Part shown: positions 26,001-34,763 of the stretch, piece after piece
Layout: each line of letters opens with the position of its first letter
Numbering within the stretch: the first letter of the stretch is position 1
Assembly: GCF_000383415.1 (NCBI RefSeq)
Contig: NZ_KB911255.1
Coordinates: forward strand, 356,001-420,000
Reading direction: 5' to 3'
Origin: Hyphomicrobium zavarzinii ATCC 27496
Lineage (GTDB): Bacteria; Pseudomonadota; Alphaproteobacteria; Rhizobiales; Hyphomicrobiaceae
DNA: 64,000 bases
Notes under the pieces: generated by a model
Databases searched by the model: none
What the model was told of the DNA's origin: nothing
Seen by the model: only the letters and a program-made list of their open reading frames with translations
Program-made: the position numbers and the translations under genes

Positions 26001-28403
26001 TCAGTTGGTGGCGGGCCGCAGAAGCGGGTTTGCCCAGAGGCGCACGATGCCATCCGCGCCTGCGGAGGCGAGGCGTGATCCGTCCGGCGAGTAGGTGACG
26101 GCGTTGATCGCGCCGGTATGGCCGGTGATGGTGCGGATGGTGCGCCCGCGTGAGACATCCCAGATGCGAAGCTGCCCGTCGGCGCCGCTCGACGCGAGAT
26201 TTGCGCCGTCGGGCGAGAACGAGAGCGAGCCTACGCGGCCGCGATGGCCGTATAGGCGGCGCTGGGAGCGGCCGGAGCTGGTGGACCAGAGACGGATACT
26301 GCCATCGAGACTGGCCGAGGCGATCGCCTTGCCGTCCGGCCGGAAGGCCAGTGCGGTGATGAAATCCTGGTGGCCGCGATAGGTGCGGATGCGATCGAGG
26401 GTATCGAGGTTCCAGAGCTTGACGGTTTTGTCGGCGCCGCCCGAGGCGAGGCGCGGACCTTTGTCGGTGGTGGCGTAGGCGACGGCTTGCGCCGCGCTGG
26501 CGTGGGCGTCGATCACCTGCACTGGGCCGCCGGGCGTCGCGGTATCCCAGAGCGTGACTTTCCAGTCGTGGCTAGAGGCTGCGAAGCGGTCCGCGCGGCC
26601 GGCAAAGACCACGGACCAGATCTCGGCCTCGTTGCGCTTGAAGGAGCCGAGCTTCTCGGCGCGCTGCCAATCCCACAGCACGATTTCGCCGCTGCCATGG
26701 CCCGTTAGGGCGTGTGTGCCGAACAAGGCGAATGCGGTCGCCGGGCCATTGTCGAGCTCAATCGTACGGATGAGCATGCCGGAGCTTGGGTTCCAGATCT
26801 TGAGGCGAGCGTCCGCGCCGACGGTGGCGATGGCCGAGCCGTCATTGGAGAATGCCACGGCGGTCACCGGCCCAACGTGTCCGCTCAGCTCGGCGACGGG
26901 GCGAATGACGGGGGCTTCCTGCAAGGACGCGGTGCGAATGGACGATCCCGTCGAGACGCCAGCCGTGGTCTCGCCGCTGCCGCGGCTTTCGAATTGCGGA
27001 AAGCGATCCTGCATGGCGACGGCGCCACTCGCGACGCCGACGCCGACGAGAAGCTTGAACAGGATGGGGCGCCATCCCACGCCTTGCCGCGCGCGGATCG
27101 GGCGAGGGCGGCTCGCGGGTTTGCGCTTTTCCTTGTCCTTATCTTTCTCCTTGGCCTCCGCCTTCGGCTCCTTGACGATGATGGCGGTGCCGGGGTCCTT
27201 CTTGCGCAGGATGCGCGGGAGCTTGATGGGCTCGGGCGGCTGAGACAGTTTCTTGGTGCCGCCCGCTGCCGCGGCTGGCGCTGCGGCGGCGGCAGGCTCC
27301 GCCTTGGCAGGAGCCACCTTCTCTTTTTTCTCTTTCTCTGCTGCGGGTTTCTTCTTCAGCCCGTCGAGGAAATCGAGCATGCCGCCCTTGGGACCCGGCG
27401 CATCGGGTTGCGGCGGTGTCGCCGCGGCGGCAGGAGATTTCGCAGGCTTGGCAGGGGGAGCGGCCTCCTCCTGAGCATCTGCCGGCTTTGCAGCCGGGGC
27501 TTTTGCAAACCAGCTCGGCTTCGCGGGCTCGGGCGCGAGCAGCGCGCCGCGCCAGGCCGCGATCGATTGCGGGCGAGCTTCCGTCTGGAGGGCGAGTGCG
27601 TGATCGATGGCCTTGAGGAAGCCCGCGCGGTAGGCCGACAGTGCCGCGTCGCGCGCGGGCGTCAGCTCGTCCTTGACCATGCGCGAGGGGCTATCGGACG
27701 GCCGCTTGCCGGTGACCGCATGATAGAGCGTGGCGCCGAGTGCGTAGATGTCGGTCCAGGGGCCCTGCTGGCGGCTCGTCTCGGCGTACTGCTCATAGGG
27801 CGAGTAGCCCGGCTTCACGAGTGCGGAGACGGTTTTCGAGTGCGCGGCGATCTCTCCGCGCGCCGAGCCGAAATCGATCAGAACGGGCGAGCCGTCCTTG
27901 CGGATGATGATGTTGTCGGGCGCGATGTCGCGATGCAGGAAATCCTGCTTGTGAATGAGCTCGAGTGCATCGAGGAGCGGCGCGATGATGGCGTCTAGCT
28001 CCTTCTGGCGGGGCGCGCGGCCGAGACCCTTGAGCCACGACTTGAGGCTTTGACCCTCCTCGAAGTGAAGCACCATGTAGGCTGTGTTGTTCGCTTTGAA
28101 ATAGCGATACACGCGCACGATGTTGGGGTGCGAGAACTTGGCGAGCGTCTGGGCTTCCTCAATGAAGCGGTCGAGCCCCCAGCGATAGTCGCCGGCGCAG
28201 TCCTGCGAGCGGGGACCGGCATCCGCGGTGGAGGAGCGGGCGGCGAAGTCCGACGGGAAGTATTCTTTGATGGTGACGTTGCGGTCGAGCGCGACCTCCT
28301 CGGCGAGATAGGTGATCCCGAAGCCGCCCGCGCCAAGCACGCGCTCGATGCGGTAATCACCGACAAGCTCCGTGCCGCTCTTTAGCGCAATCAGATTGGT
28401 CAT
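26001..28403 (-). CDS. Serine/threonine protein kinase with C-terminal WD40 propeller
   Basis: An 800-residue membrane kinase. The kinase domain at about 15-285 has the Gly-rich loop LGAGGFG, Lys46 in VTIKEY, HRDIAPDN at 157-164 and DFGSAR at 177-182, so it looks active. The linker (about 290-440) is Ala/Pro/Lys-rich. One membrane helix lies at about 446-464. Residues 505-800 form some seven WD40 repeats (for example LASGGADKTVKLWNLDT), a probable periplasmic propeller for sensing or docking. Across the divergent region lie two FHA genes and a PP2C phosphatase, the natural partners of such a kinase. The substrate is unknown. Confidence 0.9.
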   Translation of the reverse strand: MTNLIALKSGTELVGDYRIERVLGAGGFGITYLAEEVALDRNVTIKEYFPSDFAARSSTADAGPRSQDCAGDYRWGLDRFIEEAQTLAKFSHPNIVRVYRYFKANNTAYMVLHFEEGQSLKSWLKGLGRAPRQKELDAIIAPLLDALELIHKQDFLHRDIAPDNIIIRKDGSPVLIDFGSARGEIAAHSKTVSALVKPGYSPYEQYAETSRQQGPWTDIYALGATLYHAVTGKRPSDSPSRMVKDELTPARDAALSAYRAGFLKAIDHALALQTEARPQSIAAWRGALLAPEPAKPSWFAKAPAAKPADAQEEAAPPAKPAKSPAAAATPPQPDAPGPKGGMLDFLDGLKKKPAAEKEKKEKVAPAKAEPAAAAAPAAAAGGTKKLSQPPEPIKLPRILRKKDPGTAIIVKEPKAEAKEKDKDKEKRKPASRPRPIRARQGVGWRPILFKLLVGVGVASGAVAMQDRFPQFESRGSGETTAGVSTGSSIRTASLQEAPVIRPVAELSGHVGPVTAVAFSNDGSAIATVGADARLKIWNPSSGMLIRTIELDNGPATAFALFGTHALTGHGSGEIVLWDWQRAEKLGSFKRNEAEIWSVVFAGRADRFAASSHDWKVTLWDTATPGGPVQVIDAHASAAQAVAYATTDKGPRLASGGADKTVKLWNLDTLDRIRTYRGHQDFITALAFRPDGKAIASASLDGSIRLWSTSSGRSQRRLYGHRGRVGSLSFSPDGANLASSGADGQLRIWDVSRGRTIRTITGHTGAINAVTYSPDGSRLASAGADGIVRLWANPLLRPATN

Positions 28404-28744
28404 CAGCTCTCGGGCTCTGCGTTGGCTCGGGACGCGTGTTCGAGGCCTGTGGCTCGAATTTTGTTGAATCGCTCCAACAGTCTAGCATCTTGGTGGGCGC
28501 TCATCCGGCAGGGGGCAATCAATACCCATCTTTCTCGGCGGGCCACTCTTCAAATTGTGCTCCTCGCGGAAAAGCACGTCGTGTGCAAATCACCTCCGTT
28601 GCCCCTTGTGAAGCAGGAATGTGGCGGAGGCGTGCGCTTGGCGCTCCAATGTTGTGCCATTTTGCGCGGGAGCCGCCGTCCGGCCATGTTGCTGCCGCAG
28701 AGCGCAACGAAGACTTGAGGCAGATTCGGGCCTGAGCATATCCC
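28404..28744. other. 341-bp divergent region between the kinase and FHA genes
   Basis: No supported gene. Short open frames are present on both strands without ribosome binding sites or recognisable products. It should hold promoters for both the leftward kinase gene and the rightward FHA genes. I could not locate convincing -35/-10 boxes or operators. Confidence 0.5.
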
Positions 28745-29476
28745 ATGCAACCTTCGAAACGCGAACCCGTCAGGCTCCGCCGTGGTTGGGCGCCGACGAT
28801 CCTGATTGTGGCCGGCGGACTTGCGCTCGCCGGGCTCGGCACGTCCGCGTGTGCCAATCCGGAAGCCGCGCCGGGCGGGAGCGGTTTTGCAAATGCCAGC
28901 TCGGCCTTCGACTCGTGGGCGGCTTTCACAGATTGGATCGCTGCTAGCTATGCGCAGGCGCCCGCGCTGGTGCTCGGCCTCGTGGCGCTGATTGCGGTGC
29001 CGCCGTTGGCGCTGATCGGGTTGCTGGTTCGGAAACGCGAAGCGGCATCGCTCGAGGTGTCGCAGCTTCAGACGCAGGTGCGCCGTGTTTCGCGCGAAGC
29101 GGCGGCCGAGCCTCGTGAAGGCGTGAGGACGGGGCATATTCCATTGCGTCCGCTGGAAGCGTGGATCGAGATCGTCAATGCCGGCGAGGTGGCACCATCC
29201 GCCACTCAGCAGCGTTACGGACTTCGGCGCACTCTGCTCCGGATCGGCCGTGAAACCGACAACGACATCTGCCTCGAGGACATGACGGTGCATCGCTATC
29301 ATGCTGCCATTCATCGTACCGAAGATGCGGAGTTCGTGATTACCGACCTTTCGAGCGCGGGCGGAAACGGCGTGGTGGTCAATGGACGCGCGGTGGCGGA
29401 GGCGCGGCTCGGCAGCGGCGACGTCATCGAGCTCGGCAACGCGCGGCTGAAATTTTCGGCCGCTCCGGCGAGCTAA
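28745..29476 (+). CDS. Membrane-anchored FHA-domain protein
   Basis: A 243-residue protein with two hydrophobic helices (about 17-36 and 72-94) and a C-terminal FHA domain (about 160-240): LLRIGRETDNDICLEDMTVHRYHAAI and NGVVVNGRAV. FHA domains bind phosphothreonine. Here the usual Ser of the SxxH motif is His (TVHRYHA), while Gly-Arg, the second His and NG are kept. The domain faces the cytoplasm if both helices span the membrane. It is the first gene of a likely operon with a second FHA gene, opposite the kinase gene. Confidence 0.85.
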   Translation: MQPSKREPVRLRRGWAPTILIVAGGLALAGLGTSACANPEAAPGGSGFANASSAFDSWAAFTDWIAASYAQAPALVLGLVALIAVPPLALIGLLVRKREAASLEVSQLQTQVRRVSREAAAEPREGVRTGHIPLRPLEAWIEIVNAGEVAPSATQQRYGLRRTLLRIGRETDNDICLEDMTVHRYHAAIHRTEDAEFVITDLSSAGGNGVVVNGRAVAEARLGSGDVIELGNARLKFSAAPAS

Positions 29477-29523
29477 GACTGGCGAGCTTAGAGAACACAG
29501 GATCAGGAGGAGGACGAAGCAGC

Positions 29524-30288
29524 ATGTCTGGGAACGCTGGTGGGCCACAAGGTCAACGTTCGGGCCGTTTTCTTGGGTCGCTCAAGGATGCGCTGGTGGC
29601 TGCCAGCCGGGAGGATACCGGGCGGCAGGAGGCGGCGGTAAAGCTGGCCGCGGCCCAGGCGAGCGAGGGTGCGACGGTTGCCGTGCCGGGGCCGGATGCG
29701 GCCGTCCAGCTTCCTCCGCCGCGCGGCGAGGCAGCAACGCCGAGTGCCGCGGAAGCGGCGCGTGAAGCGCGCACGCCGCGGGTGACGGTGGAGAGCCGTC
29801 ATGTGGAGACCGATTCGCCGCCGACGACGCGCGTGGTGCGTGCGGTCGGCAAGCCGTCTCAGGATGCGCCTCAGCGCACGACGCTCGTGCGCGGCAAGAT
29901 GCAGGTGACGCGCGGCGCGTTCGAGCACGATCCGGTGGTGGGATGGCTGGTCGTCGTGGGCGGGCCCGGCATCGGACAGTTCCGCCCGATCTTCGAAGGC
30001 AACAACTCTCTCGGCCGCGCGAGCAGCAACCGCATTCCGATCGATTTCGGTGACGACGCGATCTCGTCCGAGGAGCAGGCCTATATCCGCTACGATTCGG
30101 CGGAGCGCTCGTTCCTGTTCGTGCCGAACCTCGCGAAGACCAATGTCGTTTCCGTGAACGAGAAGCGGCCTACGGGTGCGGTCGAGCTCGCGCAGATGGA
30201 CGTGATCACGATGGGGCGGACGCAACTCGTGTTCGTGCCGTTCTGCGGGGCGGACTTCGACTGGTCGGCGCTGCAGGAGCAGAGTTGA
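29524..30288 (+). CDS. FHA-domain protein with long disordered N-terminus
   Basis: A 254-residue cytosolic protein. Residues 1-130 are Ala/Pro-rich and probably unstructured, with many Thr and Ser that the nearby kinase might target. An FHA domain occupies about 140-245 (NNSLGRASSNRIPIDFGDDA, then ISSEEQAYIRYD). The GR and Ser are present, but the Ser-x-x-His pattern is degenerate (SSEEQA). An excellent AGGAGGAGGA site precedes the ATG. It likely forms an operon with the FHA gene before it and perhaps the phosphatase gene after it. Confidence 0.83.
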   Translation: MSGNAGGPQGQRSGRFLGSLKDALVAASREDTGRQEAAVKLAAAQASEGATVAVPGPDAAVQLPPPRGEAATPSAAEAAREARTPRVTVESRHVETDSPPTTRVVRAVGKPSQDAPQRTTLVRGKMQVTRGAFEHDPVVGWLVVVGGPGIGQFRPIFEGNNSLGRASSNRIPIDFGDDAISSEEQAYIRYDSAERSFLFVPNLAKTNVVSVNEKRPTGAVELAQMDVITMGRTQLVFVPFCGADFDWSALQEQS

Positions 30289-30351
30289 GCACAAGCTTTC
30301 ACGACTTTGACGACGGGCCGTGGCGACACGGCTTAAATACTTGTCATGTCT

Positions 30352-30412
30352 GGCTCCTCGCCGGAAAACCGCTTCACACTGCTGTTGAAGCGCTCTAGGT
30401 TTTCGAGGAGCC
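30352..30412. repeat. Nested 21-bp hairpin element between the FHA and PP2C genes
   Basis: Three consecutive perfect arms nest: GGCTCCTC with GAGGAGCC, GAAAACC with GGTTTTC, and GCTTCA with TGAAGC, separated by small internal loops and closed by nine bases. There is no T-tract. The inner sequence (AACCGCTTCACACT ... GCGCTCTAGG) resembles dispersed intergenic palindromes I know from Rhizobiales, which share an ACCG...TTC.CACT ... GCTCTAG pattern. It may be a REP-like repeat or an RNA processing signal. Confidence 0.65.
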
Positions 30413-30472
30413 CGGCGCTGCCGTTTCGGATCCCGCGAGCCGGGGCCGAGCGATCATGGTCTAAAAGGACGA

Positions 30473-31306
30473 ATGCTAGCTTTCGAGCATGCCAGCCGCA
30501 CCACCAAGGGTGCGCGTAGCTACCAGGAAGACACCGCTCTTTTCTGGAGCGGGGAAGATGCAGCCGCTCCCGGCGCGGTCGTTGCCGTGCTGGCCGACGG
30601 CATGGGCGGGCACGCGGGCGGCGCGCTTGCGAGCCGCATGGCGTGCGAGAGCTTCATCAAGGCCTACGCGGATCAGGACGGCCCGAACACGGAGCGCCTG
30701 ATCGAAGCGCTGACGGCGGCGAACCAGGCGATCGCCGATACCGTAGATGCCAATCCCATGCTGGCGGGCATGGGGTCGACGCTGGTCGGCGTGACCTTCG
30801 GGGCGGACGGGATCGAATGGGTCAGCGTGGGCGATAGCCCGCTGCTGCTCTACCGGCGCGGTGAGATCGCGCTTCTCAACGAGGACCATTCGCTCGCGCC
30901 CGAACTCGACCGGCTGGCCGCCGCGGGCGCGATCTCGGAGGACGAGGCGCGCCGCGATCCGCGCCGCCACATGCTGCGCTCGGCCGTGACCGGCGACGAC
31001 ATCGATCTCATCGATCTGTCGCGCCGTCCGCTCAAGGTTGAGCCCGGCGATTATATCATCCTGGCGAGTGACGGCTTGCAGACGCTCGAGTCGATGGAGA
31101 TTGAGCGTATCGTCGCTGCCTATGCCGAGGATGGGGCGGTGGCGGTGGCCAATGCGCTGATCCGCGCCGTCGAGGCGCTCAAGGATCCGCACCAGGACAA
31201 CGCCACGGTGGTGGCGGTGCGCCTTCTTCCTCAAGACGCCAGCAGCGCAGGTGTCGCCGATGCAACGGGCGATGCGCGGGCGCCAGTGCAAGACGAGGAC
31301 CGGTAG
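30473..31306 (+). CDS. PP2C-family serine/threonine protein phosphatase
   Basis: A 277-residue metal-dependent phosphatase. The PP2C motifs appear in order: QED near 18-20, LADGMGGHAGG near 41-51, GMGSTLVGV, WVSVGDSPLLLYR, DHSLAPEL, ASDGLQTLES, and DNATVVAVRL near the C-terminus. The metal-binding Asp residues are therefore present. There is no membrane segment. The ATG follows AAGGAC. It should reverse the action of the WD40 kinase encoded 2 kb away, an inference from gene context that fits many such pairs. Confidence 0.92.
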   Translation: MLAFEHASRTTKGARSYQEDTALFWSGEDAAAPGAVVAVLADGMGGHAGGALASRMACESFIKAYADQDGPNTERLIEALTAANQAIADTVDANPMLAGMGSTLVGVTFGADGIEWVSVGDSPLLLYRRGEIALLNEDHSLAPELDRLAAAGAISEDEARRDPRRHMLRSAVTGDDIDLIDLSRRPLKVEPGDYIILASDGLQTLESMEIERIVAAYAEDGAVAVANALIRAVEALKDPHQDNATVVAVRLLPQDASSAGVADATGDARAPVQDEDR

Positions 31307-31503
31307 CAGGTTCTTGCGACCGGGTCTCCCCTGCAACGCGGCGGCAAGGTCCAAACAAGCGAACGGCGGCACTATGGGTGCGTGGACGTCTGCCGTCCGC
31401 GGACGCGATCTCTCCAGACACGAGAGATTGCGCGGCCCCGCTTTCGTGAGCGGGCCTCGGTCCGGCAGGCAGGTGCACATCGATCGTGGTCTGGGAGGTC
31501 GCT

Positions 31504-31947
31504 TTGGTCTGGCCAACGCGCGTTCGGCGCCGTGAGCAGAAGCATGCCTTCGAGGCTGCGCTCGAAGACGCACGCCTCGATCCGGACGGGCAGCCCATTC
31601 TGTTCGAGGAGAGTGCCGGGATCGGGCCCGCGATCGGAAGTCTTGGCGACATCGCGACGGCCTCCGGCTACGTGGCGCACCAATCGCTGGCGAACGCCTA
31701 CAGTGCGGAGCGCGATCCCATCGAGGCCAAGACCGTCGAGCCGCCGGGCGAAGCCGCGCGCAAGCTCAAGGAGCTTTTGACGTCCAAAGTGCATTCGCCG
31801 GGTGAGTTGCGGCGCTTCAGGCGCCGGTTCGCTGCCCAGAACCATCCCGACCGGGTTCCGGCGGAGCTTCGCGCCGAGGCGCTGGCGGCGATGGCCGAGG
31901 TCAATGCGGAGATCGACCGGGCCTTGAAAACGGCTAGGCCGTCCTAG
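31504..31947 (+). CDS. J-domain-like protein with a C-terminal HPD motif
   Basis: A 147-residue protein. The start is probably the TTG at 31504, which has GGGAGG five bases upstream; a GTG at 31486 is the alternative. The N-terminal 70 residues match nothing I recognise. The C-terminal part (about 83-140) reads like helices II and III of a J-domain with the HPD tripeptide at 114-116 in RFAAQNHPDRVPAEL. This would allow contact with a DnaK-type chaperone. The short unit at the C-terminus is unlike DnaJ, which carries it at the N-terminus. It follows the phosphatase gene in the same direction. Confidence 0.68.
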   Translation: MVWPTRVRRREQKHAFEAALEDARLDPDGQPILFEESAGIGPAIGSLGDIATASGYVAHQSLANAYSAERDPIEAKTVEPPGEAARKLKELLTSKVHSPGELRRFRRRFAAQNHPDRVPAELRAEALAAMAEVNAEIDRALKTARPS

Positions 31948-31971
31948 AGCGAGGTGGGGGGCTGGGGCGCG

Positions 31972-32403
31972 CTACTTGATGCGGCCTCCGTATTCGAAGC
32001 CGCCACCATCGATCGTGTCTTCCCAACTGAACGCGGCGAGGAAATCCTCGCATCGTCCCATCACGCGGCTGGGGTAGGCGCGCATGTGCTCGACGCGGCC
32101 GCTGTTGAACCACACGGTCACGAACAGTGGCGGCTCGGTCTCGCGGCCCAGCATGTCGTCGATGAAACGGATGAGGGAGCGGGGCGGACAGTATTGCCAG
32201 GCCTGGCGGAGTCCTTTGACCTGAATGTAACTCGGCGGCCCCATGACGGATTGAAGCTCGGTCTGATTCATGCCGGGAGCCACGAGTGAGATCTGGTAGC
32301 CGTCGCTCAGGGCCGCGCGCGGCAGACCCGCGAGCGCGAGCGCTGCGGGGGCGACGAGGACCAGCTTTCTCAGCCACATCGATACGCGGATCTTGAATCG
32401 CAT
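31972..32403 (-). CDS. SmpA/OmlA (BamE)-like secreted protein
   Basis: A 143-residue protein from the ATG complementary to 32401-32403, with GGGAG upstream. The signal peptide runs to about residue 33 (cleavage near PRAALS) and has no lipobox Cys. The segment APGMNQTELQSVMGPPSYIQ (about 42-61) is the helix-turn-helix signature of the SmpA/BamE fold, and strands with FVTVWFNSGRVEHMRAYPS follow. BamE helps outer-membrane protein assembly, but members with no lipid anchor are diverse, so only the fold is claimed. It is convergent with the J-like gene. Confidence 0.62.
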   Translation of the reverse strand: MRFKIRVSMWLRKLVLVAPAALALAGLPRAALSDGYQISLVAPGMNQTELQSVMGPPSYIQVKGLRQAWQYCPPRSLIRFIDDMLGRETEPPLFVTVWFNSGRVEHMRAYPSRVMGRCEDFLAAFSWEDTIDGGGFEYGGRIK

Positions 32404-32679
32404 TGCCGCTCCCACTCGCAATCCGGACGCGGTGGGCATTAGAGCGGGCTGCGCTTGTGCCAGGCTTGAGGGACGCCAGGTTTTCTCCGTACGCGGTTCT
32501 TTATTCTGCGACTCTCTCCAAGGCGGAATGACCACTTTCAGCAACACTTCAAGAGCGATTCGCGGCAGCGTCCGAGAAATCCTCAACAAATCGTTGATCG
32601 AAAAGCCGACGCACTGCATCCCGGTTAAGTGGGGTTGCGTTTCTGATTCGGGGGGTGCCGATGTGCGGGGGAACATCAA

Positions 32680-33459
32680 ATGATCGTCGTGGTGGACGAG
32701 CGGGCGACCGTTACGGAAGGATACACGTCCTGGTTTAACCGGGAGGGAATCTCGGCGTGCGGCTTGGCGCCGGGAGAGTTCGAAGGCTGGGTGAGTGCTG
32801 TTTCCGAGGCGGATATGCGGTCCGTCGAGGCGTTTCTGCTGGGTGACTGCGGGAACCGCTGCGCGCTTGCCAAGATCATCCGTCGCCGCTCGGCGACAAC
32901 TGCCGTGATCGCGATGAACGAGAACCGGTCTCTCGAGGAGACGCTGGATCTGTTCTCGGTCGGCGTGGACGACGTGGTGAGGAAGCCAATTCACGTGCGC
33001 GAGATCATCGCTCGCGTCAAGGCAATCCGCCGGCGCGCGGTGGGGGCGCCCGACTATACCGATGTCGGCGAGATGCGCGTGTTCTTCGATGGGCGCGATC
33101 CCGAGGTGAAGGGAGAGGTTCTTCAGCTTCCGCGCCGCGAGCGGCGCATCCTGGAGTATCTCGTCAGCAACCGCGGTTGCCGCATCAACAAGACCCAGAT
33201 CTTCAACTCGGTCTACGGCCTGTTCAGCGAGGACATCGACGAGAACGTCGTCGAAAGTCACATCAGCAAGCTCAGGAAGCGGCTTCGCCACCGGCTCGGC
33301 TATGATCCGATCGACTCCAAACGCTACCTCGGCTACCGGCTGGTGGTCGACGCGGTGGCCGAAAAACGGGGCGAAACTGGTGATCCGTCCAGCTTCGCGC
33401 AAGATGCGGATGCTCTACTCGATAGGTCAGAGCTATTCGTGAAGGATCCCGTCGTATGA
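32680..33459 (+). CDS. ftcR: Flagellar transcriptional regulator FtcR/Rem (OmpR-type)
   Basis: A 259-residue response-regulator-like protein. An atypical receiver domain (1-118) keeps D6-E7 and the Lys of VRKPIH but lacks a canonical DxxLP phosphoacceptor strand. An OmpR-type winged helix follows at about 130-230 (RRERRILEYLVSNRG, ENVVESHISKLRKRL). It matches Rem of Sinorhizobium and FtcR of Brucella, which activate flagellar operons and are encoded just before flgE. Its stop overlaps the flgE start (ATGA), so regulator and hook protein are co-translated. It likely controls many operons in this locus. Confidence 0.9.
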   Translation: MIVVVDERATVTEGYTSWFNREGISACGLAPGEFEGWVSAVSEADMRSVEAFLLGDCGNRCALAKIIRRRSATTAVIAMNENRSLEETLDLFSVGVDDVVRKPIHVREIIARVKAIRRRAVGAPDYTDVGEMRVFFDGRDPEVKGEVLQLPRRERRILEYLVSNRGCRINKTQIFNSVYGLFSEDIDENVVESHISKLRKRLRHRLGYDPIDSKRYLGYRLVVDAVAEKRGETGDPSSFAQDADALLDRSELFVKDPVV

Positions 33460-34730
33460 GCATTTCCGGCATGATGCGGACCAGTGCGTCCGGTATGGCT
33501 GCGCAATCGAGCCGTCTCGGCACTGTTTCCGACAACATCGCCAATGCCAGTACGCACGGCTACAAGCGCGCGTTCACGGAGTTCTCAACGGTGGTGCTCG
33601 AGTCCGGCTCGTCAAGCTACGTGCCGGGCAGCGTGGATGTTCAGGTCCGCTATGGCATCACGCAGCAGGGCGGCTTCGACTACACCACGTCGAAGACCGA
33701 TCTTGCGGTGAGCGGCGAGGGGTTCTTCCTGGTCAACGACGGCAGCGGCGTGACGTATCTCACGCGCGCAGGCTCTTTCGTCAAAGCTGCCAACGGAGAT
33801 CTCGTCAACGCGGCGGGTCTTACGCTCCAGGGCTACCCGTTGAACGGCGGCGTGGCCGCCGTCTCCGCCAACGGAACGACGGGCCTGCAGAACGTCAACA
33901 TCAGCGCGATGTCGCTCGAGGCAACGCCCTCTACCCAGGGCACGTTCTACGCGAACCTCAAGGAAGACTCGGCTATCCAGACCTCGACGCCTGGAACGGT
34001 CAACGACACGACCTCCGTCTATTCCGCGAAGACGTCGATGACGGTGATCGACAACGTCGGCCGCGAAGTGACGCTCGACATCTATTATACGAAGACGGCG
34101 ACGAACACGTGGGAGGTCTCGATCTTCGACGCCTCCACGGCCGATCCGACGACAAAGTCGTTTCCCTATGGCTCGGCCGGCGATCCGCCGCTCGCGATGG
34201 AAACGCTGTTGTTCGACCCGACCACAGGTCAGCTCGATACCACCACGCCGAGCCCGACCTACATGGATATTCCCGTGCCCAACGGACAGACCCTGCGCCT
34301 CGACATGGCCGAGTCGAGCGAGCTTGCCGACGAGTTCCAGATCCTCAAGTCGGACGTCAACGGCAACAAGCCTAGCTCGGTGGAGAGCGTGGAGTTCGCC
34401 GGAGATGGCACGCTCTATGCCGTCTACGGCAACGGCGCGCGCGTCGGCATCTATCGCATTCCGCTCGCTACCGTGCCGAGCCCGGACAATCTTACGCCTG
34501 AGGCGGGCAATGCCTATTCCGTCAGCGCGGATTCGGGAAATCTTCAGCTCGGTTTTCCGGGAACGGCCCTGTTCGGAAAAATTCGTTCGTCGGCACTCGA
34601 AAAGTCGACCGTCGATACGGCAAGCGAACTCACCACGATGATCGAGTCTCAGTTCGCCTTCACGGCGAACTCGAAGGTGTTCCAGACCGGTGGCGAGCTC
34701 ATGGAGGTCCTCGTCAACCTCAAGCGCTAA
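33456..34730 (+). CDS. flgE: Flagellar hook protein FlgE
   Basis: A 424-residue hook subunit. The N-terminal rod-like motif (MMRTSASGMAAQSSRLGTVS, DNIANASTHGYKR) and the GYPLN/LTLQGYPL hook segment are present. The C-terminal helix (SQFAFTANSKVFQTGGELME) packs in the hook core. It is exported by the flagellar type III system and polymerises onto the rod. It overlaps ftcR by 4 bases and heads the hook-filament junction genes flgK and flgL. Confidence 0.94.
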   Translation: MSISGMMRTSASGMAAQSSRLGTVSDNIANASTHGYKRAFTEFSTVVLESGSSSYVPGSVDVQVRYGITQQGGFDYTTSKTDLAVSGEGFFLVNDGSGVTYLTRAGSFVKAANGDLVNAAGLTLQGYPLNGGVAAVSANGTTGLQNVNISAMSLEATPSTQGTFYANLKEDSAIQTSTPGTVNDTTSVYSAKTSMTVIDNVGREVTLDIYYTKTATNTWEVSIFDASTADPTTKSFPYGSAGDPPLAMETLLFDPTTGQLDTTTPSPTYMDIPVPNGQTLRLDMAESSELADEFQILKSDVNGNKPSSVESVEFAGDGTLYAVYGNGARVGIYRIPLATVPSPDNLTPEAGNAYSVSADSGNLQLGFPGTALFGKIRSSALEKSTVDTASELTTMIESQFAFTANSKVFQTGGELMEVLVNLKR

Positions 34731-34763
34731 GCGCTTGAGATGATCTAGGGGGAAGCACGCGCG

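Noticed and set aside
32404-33402. Long upstream extension of the BamE-like frame on the minus strand
   Set aside because: It lies opposite ftcR, and the signal peptide starts at 32403.
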